A DNA stretch of 64,000 bases from Sphingobium aromaticiconvertens (GCF_037154075.1 NZ_JBANRJ010000001.1:2103501-2167500); one strand, 5' to 3'. Shown: positions 21,596-30,296, counted from the stretch's first letter. A program made the numbers and translations. Notes: a model not told the origin generated them from the sequence alone.

Positions 21596-22941
21596 GCTAC
21601 ACCTCTCACATAAGCATCTACCGTGCCTGCGCAGCCGATCTTGTCGTCGCCCTCCAGGTCCGCATAGCGCACCACAGTATCGCGGATCGACGCGCCCTTG
21701 TGTCCGCAGGGGCAGGGGCTGAAGTCGATCGACACCCTGTCGCCGGAAATTATACCGCCCCAGCGGCCGTCGATCGACAGGTCGAAGAAGGCGGCGCGAC
21801 CCTCATATTCCTGCGTGGAGCGCGGCAGCAGCGCGTCGCCATCCTTGTTGAGGATCAGGGGCACCATCCACGGGGGCAGGTGATAGCGGCCACCTTTCTG
21901 GCATTTGGGCATGCCGCTGTGCATCTCCTGCATGGAATAGTTCTGATAATTGCGTTCGGGGTGAATGTTGAACGTCTCATAGACGAACTGCTGATAATCG
22001 TCGGGCAACCGGGCGCGTTTCAGACCCCCGCCAACATAGATGCTGTTCTCAGGATTGAAGTCCTTGGCGCTATAGCCCATCTCGCGCACCTCTTTGGCGA
22101 CTGCATAGAGGCCTGACCACAGGCCGGTGACATGCAATTTGTCGGCGCGTCCCTCAACCACTGCCCTGGCGGTAGCGCCTACCGCGTCCTCGACGGCCTT
22201 CGCACGGACGGCTGAGATTTCTTCATATTTCTGAAGGTCGCCCGGCTGGGCTGTGCCGTCCGCGATCTTCTTGCGCAGCACGACCATTTGCGTCAGCCCG
22301 CCCACGGTGATCGGCGGCACCGGATAGGCGAAGCGTTCGGAGTTGGGGTCCTGAAGCGCTGCGACATAGGCGTCTCCCGTGGCGATGTTGCGCGCGACAT
22401 GGGCGACCGGCGCCATGCCGAAGATGCGCCGATCCTGATTGGCCTTGATGCCCGAGCCCCAGCTATAGGCGGCGACCGCCTCCTTCTGGCACCATTGCAT
22501 GTCCTTCTTCGAAGCGACCAGCATGGCCGATTTGCCGGTCGTGCCGCTGGAGCAGGAGACATAGAACCCCTGGTCTTCGAGCTGTTCTACCCAGTCGTCG
22601 ATGCCGTCAATCTGGCTGCGGTCCTGCGGCGGCACGGGGTGACTGGACACGGTGTCGAGCCATTTTCCCAGTCGATCCCATCGTTCTTCCAGCAGCCAGC
22701 CCTCAGGATAGCTCTTATAGGCGGTGTGGGGGAAGAGAACCTGCGCAGCCTCTTCATGGCTGCTGATTTCGGTGAGATTGGCCTCATCGGCGCGGTGGCG
22801 TAGCAGCTTGATCGCATCCTTGCGCTGCTGAAATCGCTCATTCATCGCTTCGATCTGCACGTCATGAAGCTCGGTCGCCGGAATATTGTAGCGATCCTCC
22901 GATTCCACGAGCCGCGTCAGCCGTTCAACAGCCTCACCCAT
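21592..22941 (-). CDS. LuxE-like acyl-protein synthetase / acyl-adenylating enzyme
   Basis: 449-aa member of the ANL-like acyl-protein synthetase family (LuxE domain), which activates a carboxylic acid with ATP and passes the acyl group to a partner reductase. Seen: the phosphate-binding loop CSSGTTGKSAM (about residue 130), a central GLWSGLYAVAKE, and the C-terminal GDRVSIDFSPCPCGHKGASI with a Cys pair that may carry or bind the acyl/metal group. It is coupled by a 4-nt overlap to the LuxC-like gene, making a two-part carboxylic acid reductase. A TetR gene is divergent. It could also belong to the phenylacetate-CoA ligase-like group. Confidence 0.82.
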   Translation of the reverse strand: MGEAVERLTRLVESEDRYNIPATELHDVQIEAMNERFQQRKDAIKLLRHRADEANLTEISSHEEAAQVLFPHTAYKSYPEGWLLEERWDRLGKWLDTVSSHPVPPQDRSQIDGIDDWVEQLEDQGFYVSCSSGTTGKSAMLVASKKDMQWCQKEAVAAYSWGSGIKANQDRRIFGMAPVAHVARNIATGDAYVAALQDPNSERFAYPVPPITVGGLTQMVVLRKKIADGTAQPGDLQKYEEISAVRAKAVEDAVGATARAVVEGRADKLHVTGLWSGLYAVAKEVREMGYSAKDFNPENSIYVGGGLKRARLPDDYQQFVYETFNIHPERNYQNYSMQEMHSGMPKCQKGGRYHLPPWMVPLILNKDGDALLPRSTQEYEGRAAFFDLSIDGRWGGIISGDRVSIDFSPCPCGHKGASIRDTVVRYADLEGDDKIGCAGTVDAYVRGVA

Positions 22942-22965
22942 GCAGTTTCTCCATCTGCTTTATTG

Positions 22966-22983
22966 CTATAAGATGGCCTATAG
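22966..22983. promoter_or_regulatory. Candidate TetR operator
   Basis: Palindrome CTATA-N8-TATAG in the short gap between the divergent LuxE-like gene (start 22941) and the TetR gene (start 23028). Size and position fit a TetR-family operator controlling both directions. Not proven. Confidence 0.45.
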
Positions 22984-23027
22984 GTACCCGAGTGTTTTAT
23001 TAAATGCAAAGCTTTTCGGAGGGCAAG

Positions 23028-23684
23028 TTGAAGTCTGAGAATGAACCTGTAGGCGTAAGCCGCCCGCGCGCCGGGCGGCCCGCCCGCGGACAGCAGGAAA
23101 AGCGGCATGAAGAACTGTTGAACGTAGCGCTCGACATCTTTCTGGAGCGCGGTTTCGAGCAGGCGACGATGGTGGAAATAGCGACCGCCGTCGGCATGTC
23201 GAAGCGCACCGTCTATGCGCTGTATGAGGACAAGGCTGCGCTGTTCAAGGCAACGGTCAGGCGCGCCGTTGAGCGGTATACAATTCCTCGAGAGGCCATA
23301 GATCCACTGGTCACGGACAATCTGGAGCAGACACTGACGGCCATTGCCCATCAGCGGGTCATGAACATGTCTACGCCGGTCGCCGTCAAACTACAGCGCA
23401 TATTGAGTGCGCAATCCTATCGTTTCCCGGAATTGTTCCATATCGCCTTTGAGGAGGGCGCAGGTCCCGCCGTGGACGTGCTTTCGAGCGTTTTTGTCGC
23501 CCACACTGCAAAGGGCGAGATAGCAGTTGCCGCGCCCCGGCGCGCGGCCGTCGCGTTTTTGAGCCTCGTGGTCAGCGGACCGGCACGTTTATTCGTATTG
23601 GGCGAGGCGATGCCCAGGGAGGAGATCGATTCCCGGATCAGCTTTGCCATAAGCTTGTTTTTAAATGGCGTTCGCGTGCGATGA
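23028..23684 (+). CDS. TetR-family transcriptional regulator
   Basis: 218-aa TetR regulator. A basic Arg/Pro/Gly-rich leader (RPRAGRPARGQQEKRHE) precedes the HTH (LDIFLERGFEQATMVEIA...VGMSKRTVYALYEDKAALF); the C-terminal ligand domain is helical. The start is set at TTG 23028, which has GGAGG 5 nt upstream; an in-frame ATG at 23004 has no ribosome site. It is divergent from the LuxE/LuxC-like operon and probably represses it, with a fatty acyl or aromatic acid inducer as a guess. Confidence 0.87.
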   Translation: MKSENEPVGVSRPRAGRPARGQQEKRHEELLNVALDIFLERGFEQATMVEIATAVGMSKRTVYALYEDKAALFKATVRRAVERYTIPREAIDPLVTDNLEQTLTAIAHQRVMNMSTPVAVKLQRILSAQSYRFPELFHIAFEEGAGPAVDVLSSVFVAHTAKGEIAVAAPRRAAVAFLSLVVSGPARLFVLGEAMPREEIDSRISFAISLFLNGVRVR

Positions 23685-23723
23685 GCTTCGGTCTGCGGAT
23701 CCAAAGCGCGGGATAATGCCGAC

Positions 23724-23984
23724 ATGGCGAAGAAGAAATATATCCTGACCGCCACATTGCCGGATGGCTACGTCAAGACGATAGGGCCGACCGCGGCCGA
23801 GTTCACCCATTACTGGCGGATTGTGGCTTATCTTGGGAACGGAAAGACCGAGGTTTTCTGGGGCCATGTCAAATCACTGGCAGAGGCCCGGAAGAAACGG
23901 AGTGCGGCTGCGGACGCAGGCAAAAACCGGGGATGGGAGCGTCATGACTTCGAAATCGTGGAACTGGTCAGGACCACGGCGTGA
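23724..23984 (+). CDS. Small conserved-looking hypothetical protein
   Basis: 86-aa basic protein beginning MAKKKYILTATLPDGYVKTI, with WRIVAYLGNGKTEVFWGHVKS in the middle and no signal peptide or membrane span. The composition and a sensible start make a real gene likely. I do not recognise the family. It lies 39 nt after the TetR gene in the same direction and may be co-transcribed; the nearest terminator downstream is at 24103-24139. Confidence 0.6.
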   Translation: MAKKKYILTATLPDGYVKTIGPTAAEFTHYWRIVAYLGNGKTEVFWGHVKSLAEARKKRSAAADAGKNRGWERHDFEIVELVRTTA

Positions 23985-23999
23985 AGGTCACCGGTGGCA

Positions 24000-24139
24000 G
24001 TCAATTTCAATTTTTTGGATTGAAGAGGGAACCGACAAGGGGTGGATCCGTTTATCCTGTAAGTGTGGTGTTCATTCCCCTTTACACCGCCCTCCCATAT
24101 CTGCCCCGTCTGGATTACGATCCGGCGGGGCGTTTTTTT
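24000..24139 (+). ncRNA. Candidate small RNA with intrinsic terminator
   Basis: A 160-nt stretch without a gene ends in a strong terminator. Before it are two further stems: GGAT-ccgttt-ATCC, and GTGGTGT/ACACCGC (with one G-U pair) around an 11-12-nt pyrimidine-rich loop. This could be the 3' UTR of the small gene upstream or an independent sRNA. No known RNA family is recognised. Confidence 0.3.
24103..24139 (+). terminator. Rho-independent terminator
   Basis: Stem GCCCCG/CGGGGC extended inside by TC-GGA/TCC-GG, then GTTTTTTT. It is the best intrinsic terminator in the window. It ends transcription coming from the TetR/small-gene side. Confidence 0.88.
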
Positions 24140-24148
24140 GGGTCAACG

Positions 24149-24469
24149 CTAGGTCGTTAGAGCCGCGCGCAGGCGCTCCAGTTCGATCTTTCGATCAGGC
24201 GCTTTTCGTTCCAGCGCGCGAACGGTCCCCAGCGCCATGGCGCGATAGTCCGGCAACAGGTCGGGTTGGTGCTGCGCCAGAGCAGTGAGATGGCGTTCGA
24301 TCGTGCCGATATCGCCCCGAAGCAGCGGGCCAGACAAGGCATCGAAACCGCTGGAAAGGCTGTTGCCCAATGCTGCCCGAACCAGCGATTTCACCGATGG
24401 ATACTGCACCAGATTTGCCGTGGAGAAACAGCCTTTTAGCATCTGGCCGGAAGCGACAGTCGACCACAA
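24149..24469 (-). pseudogene. Remnant of a DUF2520-type oxidoreductase
   Basis: 106-aa reading frame whose residues about 30-100 look like the C-terminal DUF2520 domain of Rossmann-fold proteins (LSGPLLRGDIGTIERHLTAL, then DYRAMALGTVRALER). The N-terminal NAD-binding Rossmann half expected in a roughly 280-aa family member is missing, and the first 25 residues do not fit. It sits between a terminator and the PQQ-dehydrogenase gene. It is most simply a decayed 3' fragment; a stand-alone small helical protein is possible. Confidence 0.5.
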
Positions 24470-24545
24470 ATTAAATTGGTTGAGGGAACGGAACGAAGCT
24501 CCGGGTTTTCTTGATGGGTTAAATGCTGCCTTTCAGGAGTCTGCC

Positions 24546-26948
24546 ATGTCCAATGCCCCAACGGCCCACACCGCCATCGGACATCCTGGCCCATTACCGG
24601 CGATAACGGGTGTCGTGCTGGTGCTGATCGGACTGGTCCTGGGGGCAGGTGGCGCTTGGCTGGCGGTGCTGGGCGGATCGCCTTATTATCTGGTGACGGG
24701 CGTGGCGATGGTCGTGGCGGGGGTGCTGTTGTTCCGCCGGCGCATGAGCGGTGGCTGGCTCTATATCGCGATCTTTTCGGGCACGCTCTTCTGGGCCTTG
24801 TGGGAAGTAGGACCGCATGGCTGGCCGCTGGTGCCGCGCATCATTGCGCCGCTGGTGCTGCTGATCCCGGTATTGCTGTCGATGGCGGCGCTGTCGGTTG
24901 CGCCGCACCGCTGGCGCAGCGCCTGGGCGACCAGCGCGGGGGCGGTGCTGCTGCTGGCGTTCGGCTTTGTCGCGATGGGGCAGATCAACGCCAAGGGACC
25001 GAGCCAGGCGCTGCCGCAGGTTGCGGGCATGATGGGCGATCCGGCGCTGATGCAGCCGGGGGACGACTGGCCGGCTTATGGCGGCAGCTATGCGGCGCGG
25101 CGTTTTTCTCCATTGGCGCAGATCACGCCCGAAAATGTAGGGCAACTCAAACAAGTGTGGCTGGCCCATACCGGCGATATGCCCGCGACCGCGCAGGCGG
25201 CCAAAATGTACGGCGCGGAAACGACGCCGCTGAAGGTCGGCGACAGCCTCTATCTCTGTACGGCCAAGAATATCCTGATCGCGATGGACCCGGCGACGGG
25301 CAAGGCGCGCTGGCGCTTTGATCCCAAAGTGCCCGACAAGAATATTCCCTATACCGCCGCCTGCCGGGGCGTAAGCTATTATGCGGTGCCGAACATGGCC
25401 GCCGACCAGCTCTGCGCGACGCGGATCATCGAAGGCACGCTGGATGGCCGGATCATCGCCGTCGATGCGCGCAATGGCAAGCTGTGCACCGGCTTCGGCA
25501 ATAATGGACAGGCGGACATCAAGCTGGGCATGGGCCATGTCTTTCCCGGCATGGTGTCGATCACATCGCCGCCCACGATCGTGCGTGGCGTGATCGTGAC
25601 CGGGCATCAGGTGCTGGACGGGCAGGAACGTTGGGCGCCGTCGGGCGTGATCCAGGCCTATGATGCTGTGACTGGGCAGCTAAAATGGGCATGGGACATG
25701 AAGCATCCCGAACGCACGGGCGCGCCGCCCGCGGGACAGGAATATGCGCGCGGCACGCCGAATATGTGGACGACCGCATCGGGCGACGAGCAGCTGGGTC
25801 TGGTCTATCTGCCGATGGGCAATTCCGCCGCGGATTATTGGAGCAGCCTGCGGTCGCCGGAGGAAGATCGCTATGCGACATCGCTGGTGGCGATCGACGT
25901 CACCACCGGCAAGCCGCGCTGGCATTTCCAGGCGGTAAACAAGGATGTCTGGGACTATGATTTTGGCGCGCAGGCAACGCTGGTCGACTATAGGGGCGTT
26001 CCGGCGCTGCTTCTCCCCAGCAAGCAGGGCGATATCTATGTGCTGGACCGCCGCACCGGCCAGCCCCTGACTCCGGTCGGCCGGATCAAGGCGCCGGGCG
26101 GTGGCGTGGAACCGGCCCAGCGTGCCGCGACCCAGCGCGTGTCGCTATGGCATACGCTGCGCAAGCCCGACCTTACCGAAGCCAGCATGTGGGGCATGTC
26201 GCCCATCGACCAGATGGTGTGTCGGATCCAGTTCCGCCGCGCGAGTTACAAGGGCTTCTTCACCCCGCCAGAGGCCGACCGGCACAGCATCGAATATCCC
26301 GGCTATAATGGCGGGACCGATTGGGGTGGCATTGCCGTCGATCCCCGGCGCGGCGTGATCGTCGCCAATTATAACGACATGCCCAATTATAACCGGCTGG
26401 TGCCGCGCGCAGAGGCGAACAAGCTCGGCTGGGCGCCGCGCGAGGAAAAGCGCGGCGCGATCGGCGGCGCGGAAGGCGCGGGCGATCCGCAGAAGGGCAC
26501 GCCCTATGCGATCAACGTCAATGCCGGCTGGCGGCTGCCCTTTACTGGCCTGTTGTGCAAGGAGCCTCCCTATGGCGGCATCCGCGCGATCGACATGGCC
26601 AGTGGCAAGACGATCTGGGACCGCCCATTCGGCACGGCGCGCACAAATGGCCCGTTCGGCATCCCCTCCATGTTGCCGATGGATATCGGCACGCCCAATA
26701 ATGGCGGCGCGGTCGTGACGGCGGGCGGGCTGATCTTCATCGCCGCCGCGACGGACAATCTGATCCGCGCGATCGACCTGAAGACCGGCAAGACGCTGTG
26801 GAGCCAAGTCCTGCCGGCGGGTGGTCAGGCGACACCCATGACCTATTCGGTCAATGGCAAGCAATATGTCGTCATCATGACTGGCGGGCATCACTTCATG
26901 GAAACGCCGATCGGAGATCAGGTGATCGCTTATGCACTTCCCGGCTGA
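24546..26948 (+). CDS. Membrane-bound PQQ-dependent dehydrogenase (glucose/quinate/shikimate family)
   Basis: 800-aa quinoprotein: five hydrophobic segments at the N terminus (about residues 15-150) anchor it in the inner membrane, followed by an eight-bladed beta-propeller in the periplasm that holds PQQ and passes electrons to ubiquinone. Seen: DDWPAYGGSYAARRFSPLAQI at the propeller start, repeated propeller W-motif segments such as TGKPRWHFQAVNKDVWDYDF, and C-terminal AATDNLIRAIDLKTGKTLW. Length equals membrane glucose dehydrogenase; quinate dehydrogenase is equally possible by sequence. No PQQ synthesis genes are in the window. The start at 24546 gives the proper first membrane span; the frame extends to 24285 without sense. 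Confidence 0.9.
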   Translation: MSNAPTAHTAIGHPGPLPAITGVVLVLIGLVLGAGGAWLAVLGGSPYYLVTGVAMVVAGVLLFRRRMSGGWLYIAIFSGTLFWALWEVGPHGWPLVPRIIAPLVLLIPVLLSMAALSVAPHRWRSAWATSAGAVLLLAFGFVAMGQINAKGPSQALPQVAGMMGDPALMQPGDDWPAYGGSYAARRFSPLAQITPENVGQLKQVWLAHTGDMPATAQAAKMYGAETTPLKVGDSLYLCTAKNILIAMDPATGKARWRFDPKVPDKNIPYTAACRGVSYYAVPNMAADQLCATRIIEGTLDGRIIAVDARNGKLCTGFGNNGQADIKLGMGHVFPGMVSITSPPTIVRGVIVTGHQVLDGQERWAPSGVIQAYDAVTGQLKWAWDMKHPERTGAPPAGQEYARGTPNMWTTASGDEQLGLVYLPMGNSAADYWSSLRSPEEDRYATSLVAIDVTTGKPRWHFQAVNKDVWDYDFGAQATLVDYRGVPALLLPSKQGDIYVLDRRTGQPLTPVGRIKAPGGGVEPAQRAATQRVSLWHTLRKPDLTEASMWGMSPIDQMVCRIQFRRASYKGFFTPPEADRHSIEYPGYNGGTDWGGIAVDPRRGVIVANYNDMPNYNRLVPRAEANKLGWAPREEKRGAIGGAEGAGDPQKGTPYAINVNAGWRLPFTGLLCKEPPYGGIRAIDMASGKTIWDRPFGTARTNGPFGIPSMLPMDIGTPNNGGAVVTAGGLIFIAAATDNLIRAIDLKTGKTLWSQVLPAGGQATPMTYSVNGKQYVVIMTGGHHFMETPIGDQVIAYALPG

Positions 26949-26955
26949 CCTCTCC

Positions 26956-27807
26956 CTAATGGGTCAGCCCTTCCAGATGCCGTAGCTTGTCGGGATTGCG
27001 CATCACATAGATGGCCCGGATCAGCCCGTCTTCGATCAGCAGCGCGGTCGTCTGCAAAACCCCGTCCGGCTCCCGCGTCACGAACCCCGGCAAGCCGTTG
27101 ACGAAGGCGTAGCGCATAAGTTCCGACGGCCCGGAACCCAGCCGGGCGATGGCGACATGCGCGCGCACGACTTCGCTCGCGCCTGTCAATATTCGGGCCA
27201 CGGCGGGACGCTTGCCGCCGCCGTCGGCATGGAAGCGCACATCCTGCGCCAGCAGCGCACCCAGATGAGCGATGCCATCGCCGCGCGATGCCTGAAAGAA
27301 GGCCGCCGCGATTTCCATCCCATGCGCCTGGTCGATCGCGTAGCGTGGCCGCTCCGCCCGCACATTGGCGCGCGCCCGGCTGGCGAGTTGACGGCAGGCG
27401 GCGGCGTCGCGACCGATGGAGGCGGCGATCTCCTCGAAACTCTCGCCGAACACGTCATGGAGGAGGAAGGCTGCCCGTTCCAGCGGCGACAGCCGTTCAA
27501 GCGCCAGCATCAGGGGCAGGGTGACGTCCTCCACCGGTTCTGTTTCCACGACGGGTTCGGGTAGCCAGGGGCCGCTATACGCCTCTCGCCGCACATGCGC
27601 GGATTTAAGATGGTCGAGGCACAGCCGCGTGACCACCCGGCGCAGAAAGGCGGCGGGAACCTGCACCGCCTCCCTGTCCGTACCTGCCCAGCGAATAAAG
27701 GCCTCCTGCACCACATCCTCCGCATCGGCCATGGAACCGAGCATCCGATAGGCAACGCGCAACAGATCGGACCGATGCGCGTCAAAGGTGGCGGCAGCGT
27801 CTTCCAT
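26956..27807 (-). CDS. ECF41-type RNA polymerase sigma factor with SnoaL-like C-terminal domain
   Basis: 283-aa ECF sigma factor: sigma-2 (RMLGSMADAEDVVQEAFIRW), sigma-4 (LERLSPLERAAFLLHDVFGESFEEIAASIGRD), then an extra NTF2/SnoaL-like domain. The ECF41 landmarks are all present: WLPEP in the linker, DGGGK in the C-terminal domain and NPDKL near the end. In this group the extra domain takes the place of an anti-sigma factor. The start at 27807 shares one base with the stop of the carboxymuconolactone decarboxylase gene upstream, the classical ECF41 partner. The pair should be autoregulated from the promoter at 28294-28320. Confidence 0.95.
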   Translation of the reverse strand: MEDAAATFDAHRSDLLRVAYRMLGSMADAEDVVQEAFIRWAGTDREAVQVPAAFLRRVVTRLCLDHLKSAHVRREAYSGPWLPEPVVETEPVEDVTLPLMLALERLSPLERAAFLLHDVFGESFEEIAASIGRDAAACRQLASRARANVRAERPRYAIDQAHGMEIAAAFFQASRGDGIAHLGALLAQDVRFHADGGGKRPAVARILTGASEVVRAHVAIARLGSGPSELMRYAFVNGLPGFVTREPDGVLQTTALLIEDGLIRAIYVMRNPDKLRHLEGLTH

Positions 27808-28259
27808 TACTTCCAGCCCAACTCCGGCGCGTAGAGGTTGAAACCCACGGCAAGGCGGTTCCAGCCGTTGATCACATTGATCGCCATCGACAGCTTCAAC
27901 TGCTCCTCCTTGCTGAACTGGGCGTCCAGCGCTTCGTAAACGGCGTCGGGCGCGCGCTTGGTGGCGATCTCGGTCATATGATCGGTCCAGGCCAGTGCCG
28001 CGCGTTCGCGGTCGGTATAGCATGGCGCTTCATGCCATGCGGCCAGCAAATGAATGCGCTGCTCGGTCTCGCCCGCCTTGCGCGCGTCGGCTGTGTGCAT
28101 GTTCAGGCAGTTGGCGCAGCCGTTGATCTGCGAAGAACGGATCTTGACCAGTTCGAGCAGCGGCTTTTCCAGGCCGCTTCCCTCGACCAGCATTGAGAAA
28201 TTGTACCAGGCTTTGAAGATGTCCGGCGAAACGGTGTAGATATCAGCGCGGGGTGTCAT
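27807..28259 (-). CDS. Carboxymuconolactone decarboxylase / AhpD-like protein
   Basis: 150-aa AhpD-fold protein with the redox pair and His of the family in NGCANCLNMHTADARKAGE; it acts on peroxides or small lactones in general, with the actual substrate unknown. The start is set at ATG 28259, which has AGG 9 nt upstream; the ATG at 28268 sits right on that site. It is the COE-type partner (carboxymuconolactone decarboxylase) typical of ECF41 loci and is co-transcribed with the sigma gene (1-nt overlap). Confidence 0.92.
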   Translation of the reverse strand: MTPRADIYTVSPDIFKAWYNFSMLVEGSGLEKPLLELVKIRSSQINGCANCLNMHTADARKAGETEQRIHLLAAWHEAPCYTDRERAALAWTDHMTEIATKRAPDAVYEALDAQFSKEEQLKLSMAINVINGWNRLAVGFNLYAPELGWK

Positions 28260-28293
28260 GGCGATCATCCTTTCATGGTGGTGATGCCAGCAT

Positions 28294-28320
28294 GACGAGG
28301 CAGGGCGCGCTGCTGTGACA
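28294..28320 (-). promoter_or_regulatory. ECF41-type promoter
   Basis: On the minus strand: TGTCACA, exactly 16 nt, then CGTC. This is the reported ECF41 target promoter. It lies about 35 nt upstream of the carboxymuconolactone decarboxylase start and should drive that gene and the sigma gene. Confidence 0.85.
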
Positions 28321-28351
28321 TGACATGCGAATCTTTATGTGTCCGACTCGT

Positions 28352-29191
28352 TCAAGCGAGCGCTTTGGCTGCCCCCGGCCCATGCGCAAAATCCGCCGCG
28401 CTGCGTATTTCGGCGGGCGAAGGGCGTATCCCGGTATAGAGGACAAATTGTTCGACGGCCTGAAGGACGATGACCTCCGCGCCGGATATAGTCTGCTTTC
28501 CGGCCTTTTGCGCCGCACGGATGAAGGGGGTGTCAGCCGGCAGGGCAACAACGTCGAAGGTGATGTCGCTGGTGGCGATGAAGCTTTCCGGGAAGGCGAG
28601 GGCGTTTTCGTCCGCTCCCTCCATGCCCAATGGCGTGACATTGATGAGCAAGGGCGCGCCGGTTGCGGGCAAGTCCGCCTGCCAGGCAAAGCCGTAGTCA
28701 TCGGCCATCGCCTGACCGGCCAGCGCATTGCGGGCGACGATCAGCCCCTTTTGGAAGCCCAGATCGCGCAGGGCGGCGACGACGGCCTTGGCCATGCCAC
28801 CGCTGCCACGCAGGATGAAGGGGGTGGCCGGGTCGACCATGCGCCGGGCCAGCAGGTCGCGGACCGCCACATAGTCGGTATTATAGCCGGTGAGCGCGCC
28901 ATCGTCGTTGACGATCGTGTTGACGCTGTCGATCGCCTGGGCCGATGCCTCCAGCCGGTCGATCAGCGGGATCACCGCTTCCTTGAACGGCATGGATATG
29001 GCGCAGCCGCGAATGCCCAGTGCCCTGATCCCGCCGACCGCGGCGGGCAGGTCCGTGGTGCTGAAGGATTTGTACACATAGTCGAGGCCCAGCGCCTCAT
29101 AGAGATGATTATGCAGGCGCGATCCCGCATTGCCGGGGCGGGCGGAGAGCGACATGCACAATTTCGTGTCGCGGCCGATGGGCGGTTTCAT
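28352..29191 (-). CDS. Shikimate dehydrogenase-like protein (SDH-L type)
   Basis: 279-aa Rossmann enzyme of the shikimate/quinate dehydrogenase family, closest in pattern to the SDH-L subgroup typified by Haemophilus HI0607. Seen: LCMSLSARPGNAGSRLHNHLY, the catalytic Lys in ISMPFKEAVI, the catalytic Asp in GYNTDYVAV, and the cofactor loop RGSGGMAKAVVAAL. The missing NADP-selecting motif and the unusual start suggest a substrate other than, or besides, shikimate. It overlaps the LacI-type gene by 4 nt and is therefore its downstream partner, not the housekeeping aroE. Confidence 0.88.
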   Translation of the reverse strand: MKPPIGRDTKLCMSLSARPGNAGSRLHNHLYEALGLDYVYKSFSTTDLPAAVGGIRALGIRGCAISMPFKEAVIPLIDRLEASAQAIDSVNTIVNDDGALTGYNTDYVAVRDLLARRMVDPATPFILRGSGGMAKAVVAALRDLGFQKGLIVARNALAGQAMADDYGFAWQADLPATGAPLLINVTPLGMEGADENALAFPESFIATSDITFDVVALPADTPFIRAAQKAGKQTISGAEVIVLQAVEQFVLYTGIRPSPAEIRSAADFAHGPGAAKALA

Positions 29192-30210
29192 GCTGATGTC
29201 TCCGATGATTGTTCGAGCGGGGCGGGGGCGATGGCGACGCTCGATCCGCGCGGAATGAAGCGACCGGACAGGACGATCTTGCGGGTGGCGGCTTCGGGAT
29301 GGTCGATCCGGTCGAAGAGCATCGCCATCGCCGCACGGCCAATTTCCTCGACCGGCTGGGCGATGACGCTGATGCCGCCGCTGGCAAATTCCATCCAGTC
29401 CTCCTGATCGAAACCAGCCAGCGCGACATTATGAGGAATGGACAACCCCATGGCGTGGACCGCGCGCACGACTGCCATCAGCATGACGCCGTTGCTGGCG
29501 ACCAGCGCGGATGGCGGCGTTGGTCGGTGCATGATGGCGGTGACGGCCTTTTCCGCTTCGCCCGCGCCGTGGGGCACGAGGATCGCCTCTGCCTGCAATC
29601 CCAATGCGGCTGCGGCATGTTCATATCCCGCGCGCCTTTCGCTGCCAGTGCTGCTCGCCGCGCCGAACAGACCGACAATGTGCCGGTGGCCCTGGTCGTG
29701 CAGGTGCTGGACCAGCGTTGCGGCCATCGCTTCATTGTCGAGCGTGACGCAATCCTGTGTCGTGCCGGGCGGCGCGCGGTCGATCAGCACCATGGGGAAG
29801 TCGCTTTTGACCCGCCCTGCCTTTTCCGCGCCCTGCCGGGTCGGCGCCAGGATGACGCCGGTGACCCGCTCCTCCTGCATCAATTGCAGGTACATCGCCT
29901 CCTTGGCGGGGTCTTCGTCGGTGTTGCACAGGATGACCCGCAGCCCGCGCGCATAGGCGATATCCTCCACCGTGCGCGATACCGCCGTGAAGAAGGGGTT
30001 GCGGATATCGGCAACGATCAGGCCGATGGTGTTGCTGTGGCGGGATCGCAGGCGGCGGGCCGCAAGATTGGGGCGATAGCCCGTGGTCTGGACCGCCGCG
30101 AGTACGCGATCGCGCATCGCCGGGTCCACCGCGCGACCCGACAGGACACGCGACACGGTGGCGGGCGATACCTCGGCGACTCGCGCAACATCCTTGATTC
30201 CGACGGTCAT
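29188..30210 (-). CDS. LacI-family regulator, probable FruR-like repressor of the fructose PTS
   Basis: 340-aa LacI/GalR regulator: HTH and hinge (IKDVARVAEVSPATVSRVLSG, residues 4-24; PNLAARRLRSRHSNTIGLIVAD), then a periplasmic-binding-fold sensor domain. The start at 30210 places the HTH at the very N terminus and has AGGAG 12 nt upstream; the frame is open to 30303 without need. It is divergent from fruB-fruK-fruA-oprB, and a LacI-type palindrome lies in the shared gap, so it most likely represses that operon, with a fructose phosphate as inducer. Its downstream partner is the SDH-L gene. Confidence 0.9.
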   Translation of the reverse strand: MTVGIKDVARVAEVSPATVSRVLSGRAVDPAMRDRVLAAVQTTGYRPNLAARRLRSRHSNTIGLIVADIRNPFFTAVSRTVEDIAYARGLRVILCNTDEDPAKEAMYLQLMQEERVTGVILAPTRQGAEKAGRVKSDFPMVLIDRAPPGTTQDCVTLDNEAMAATLVQHLHDQGHRHIVGLFGAASSTGSERRAGYEHAAAALGLQAEAILVPHGAGEAEKAVTAIMHRPTPPSALVASNGVMLMAVVRAVHAMGLSIPHNVALAGFDQEDWMEFASGGISVIAQPVEEIGRAAMAMLFDRIDHPEAATRKIVLSGRFIPRGSSVAIAPAPLEQSSETSA

Positions 30211-30296
30211 TGGGAAATCGTTCTCCTGATCAAGTGCCCCTCCATCCGCTATTTCCAACGAATATGCGTCAGTTATCAATCCCATTGCAAGCCTAC

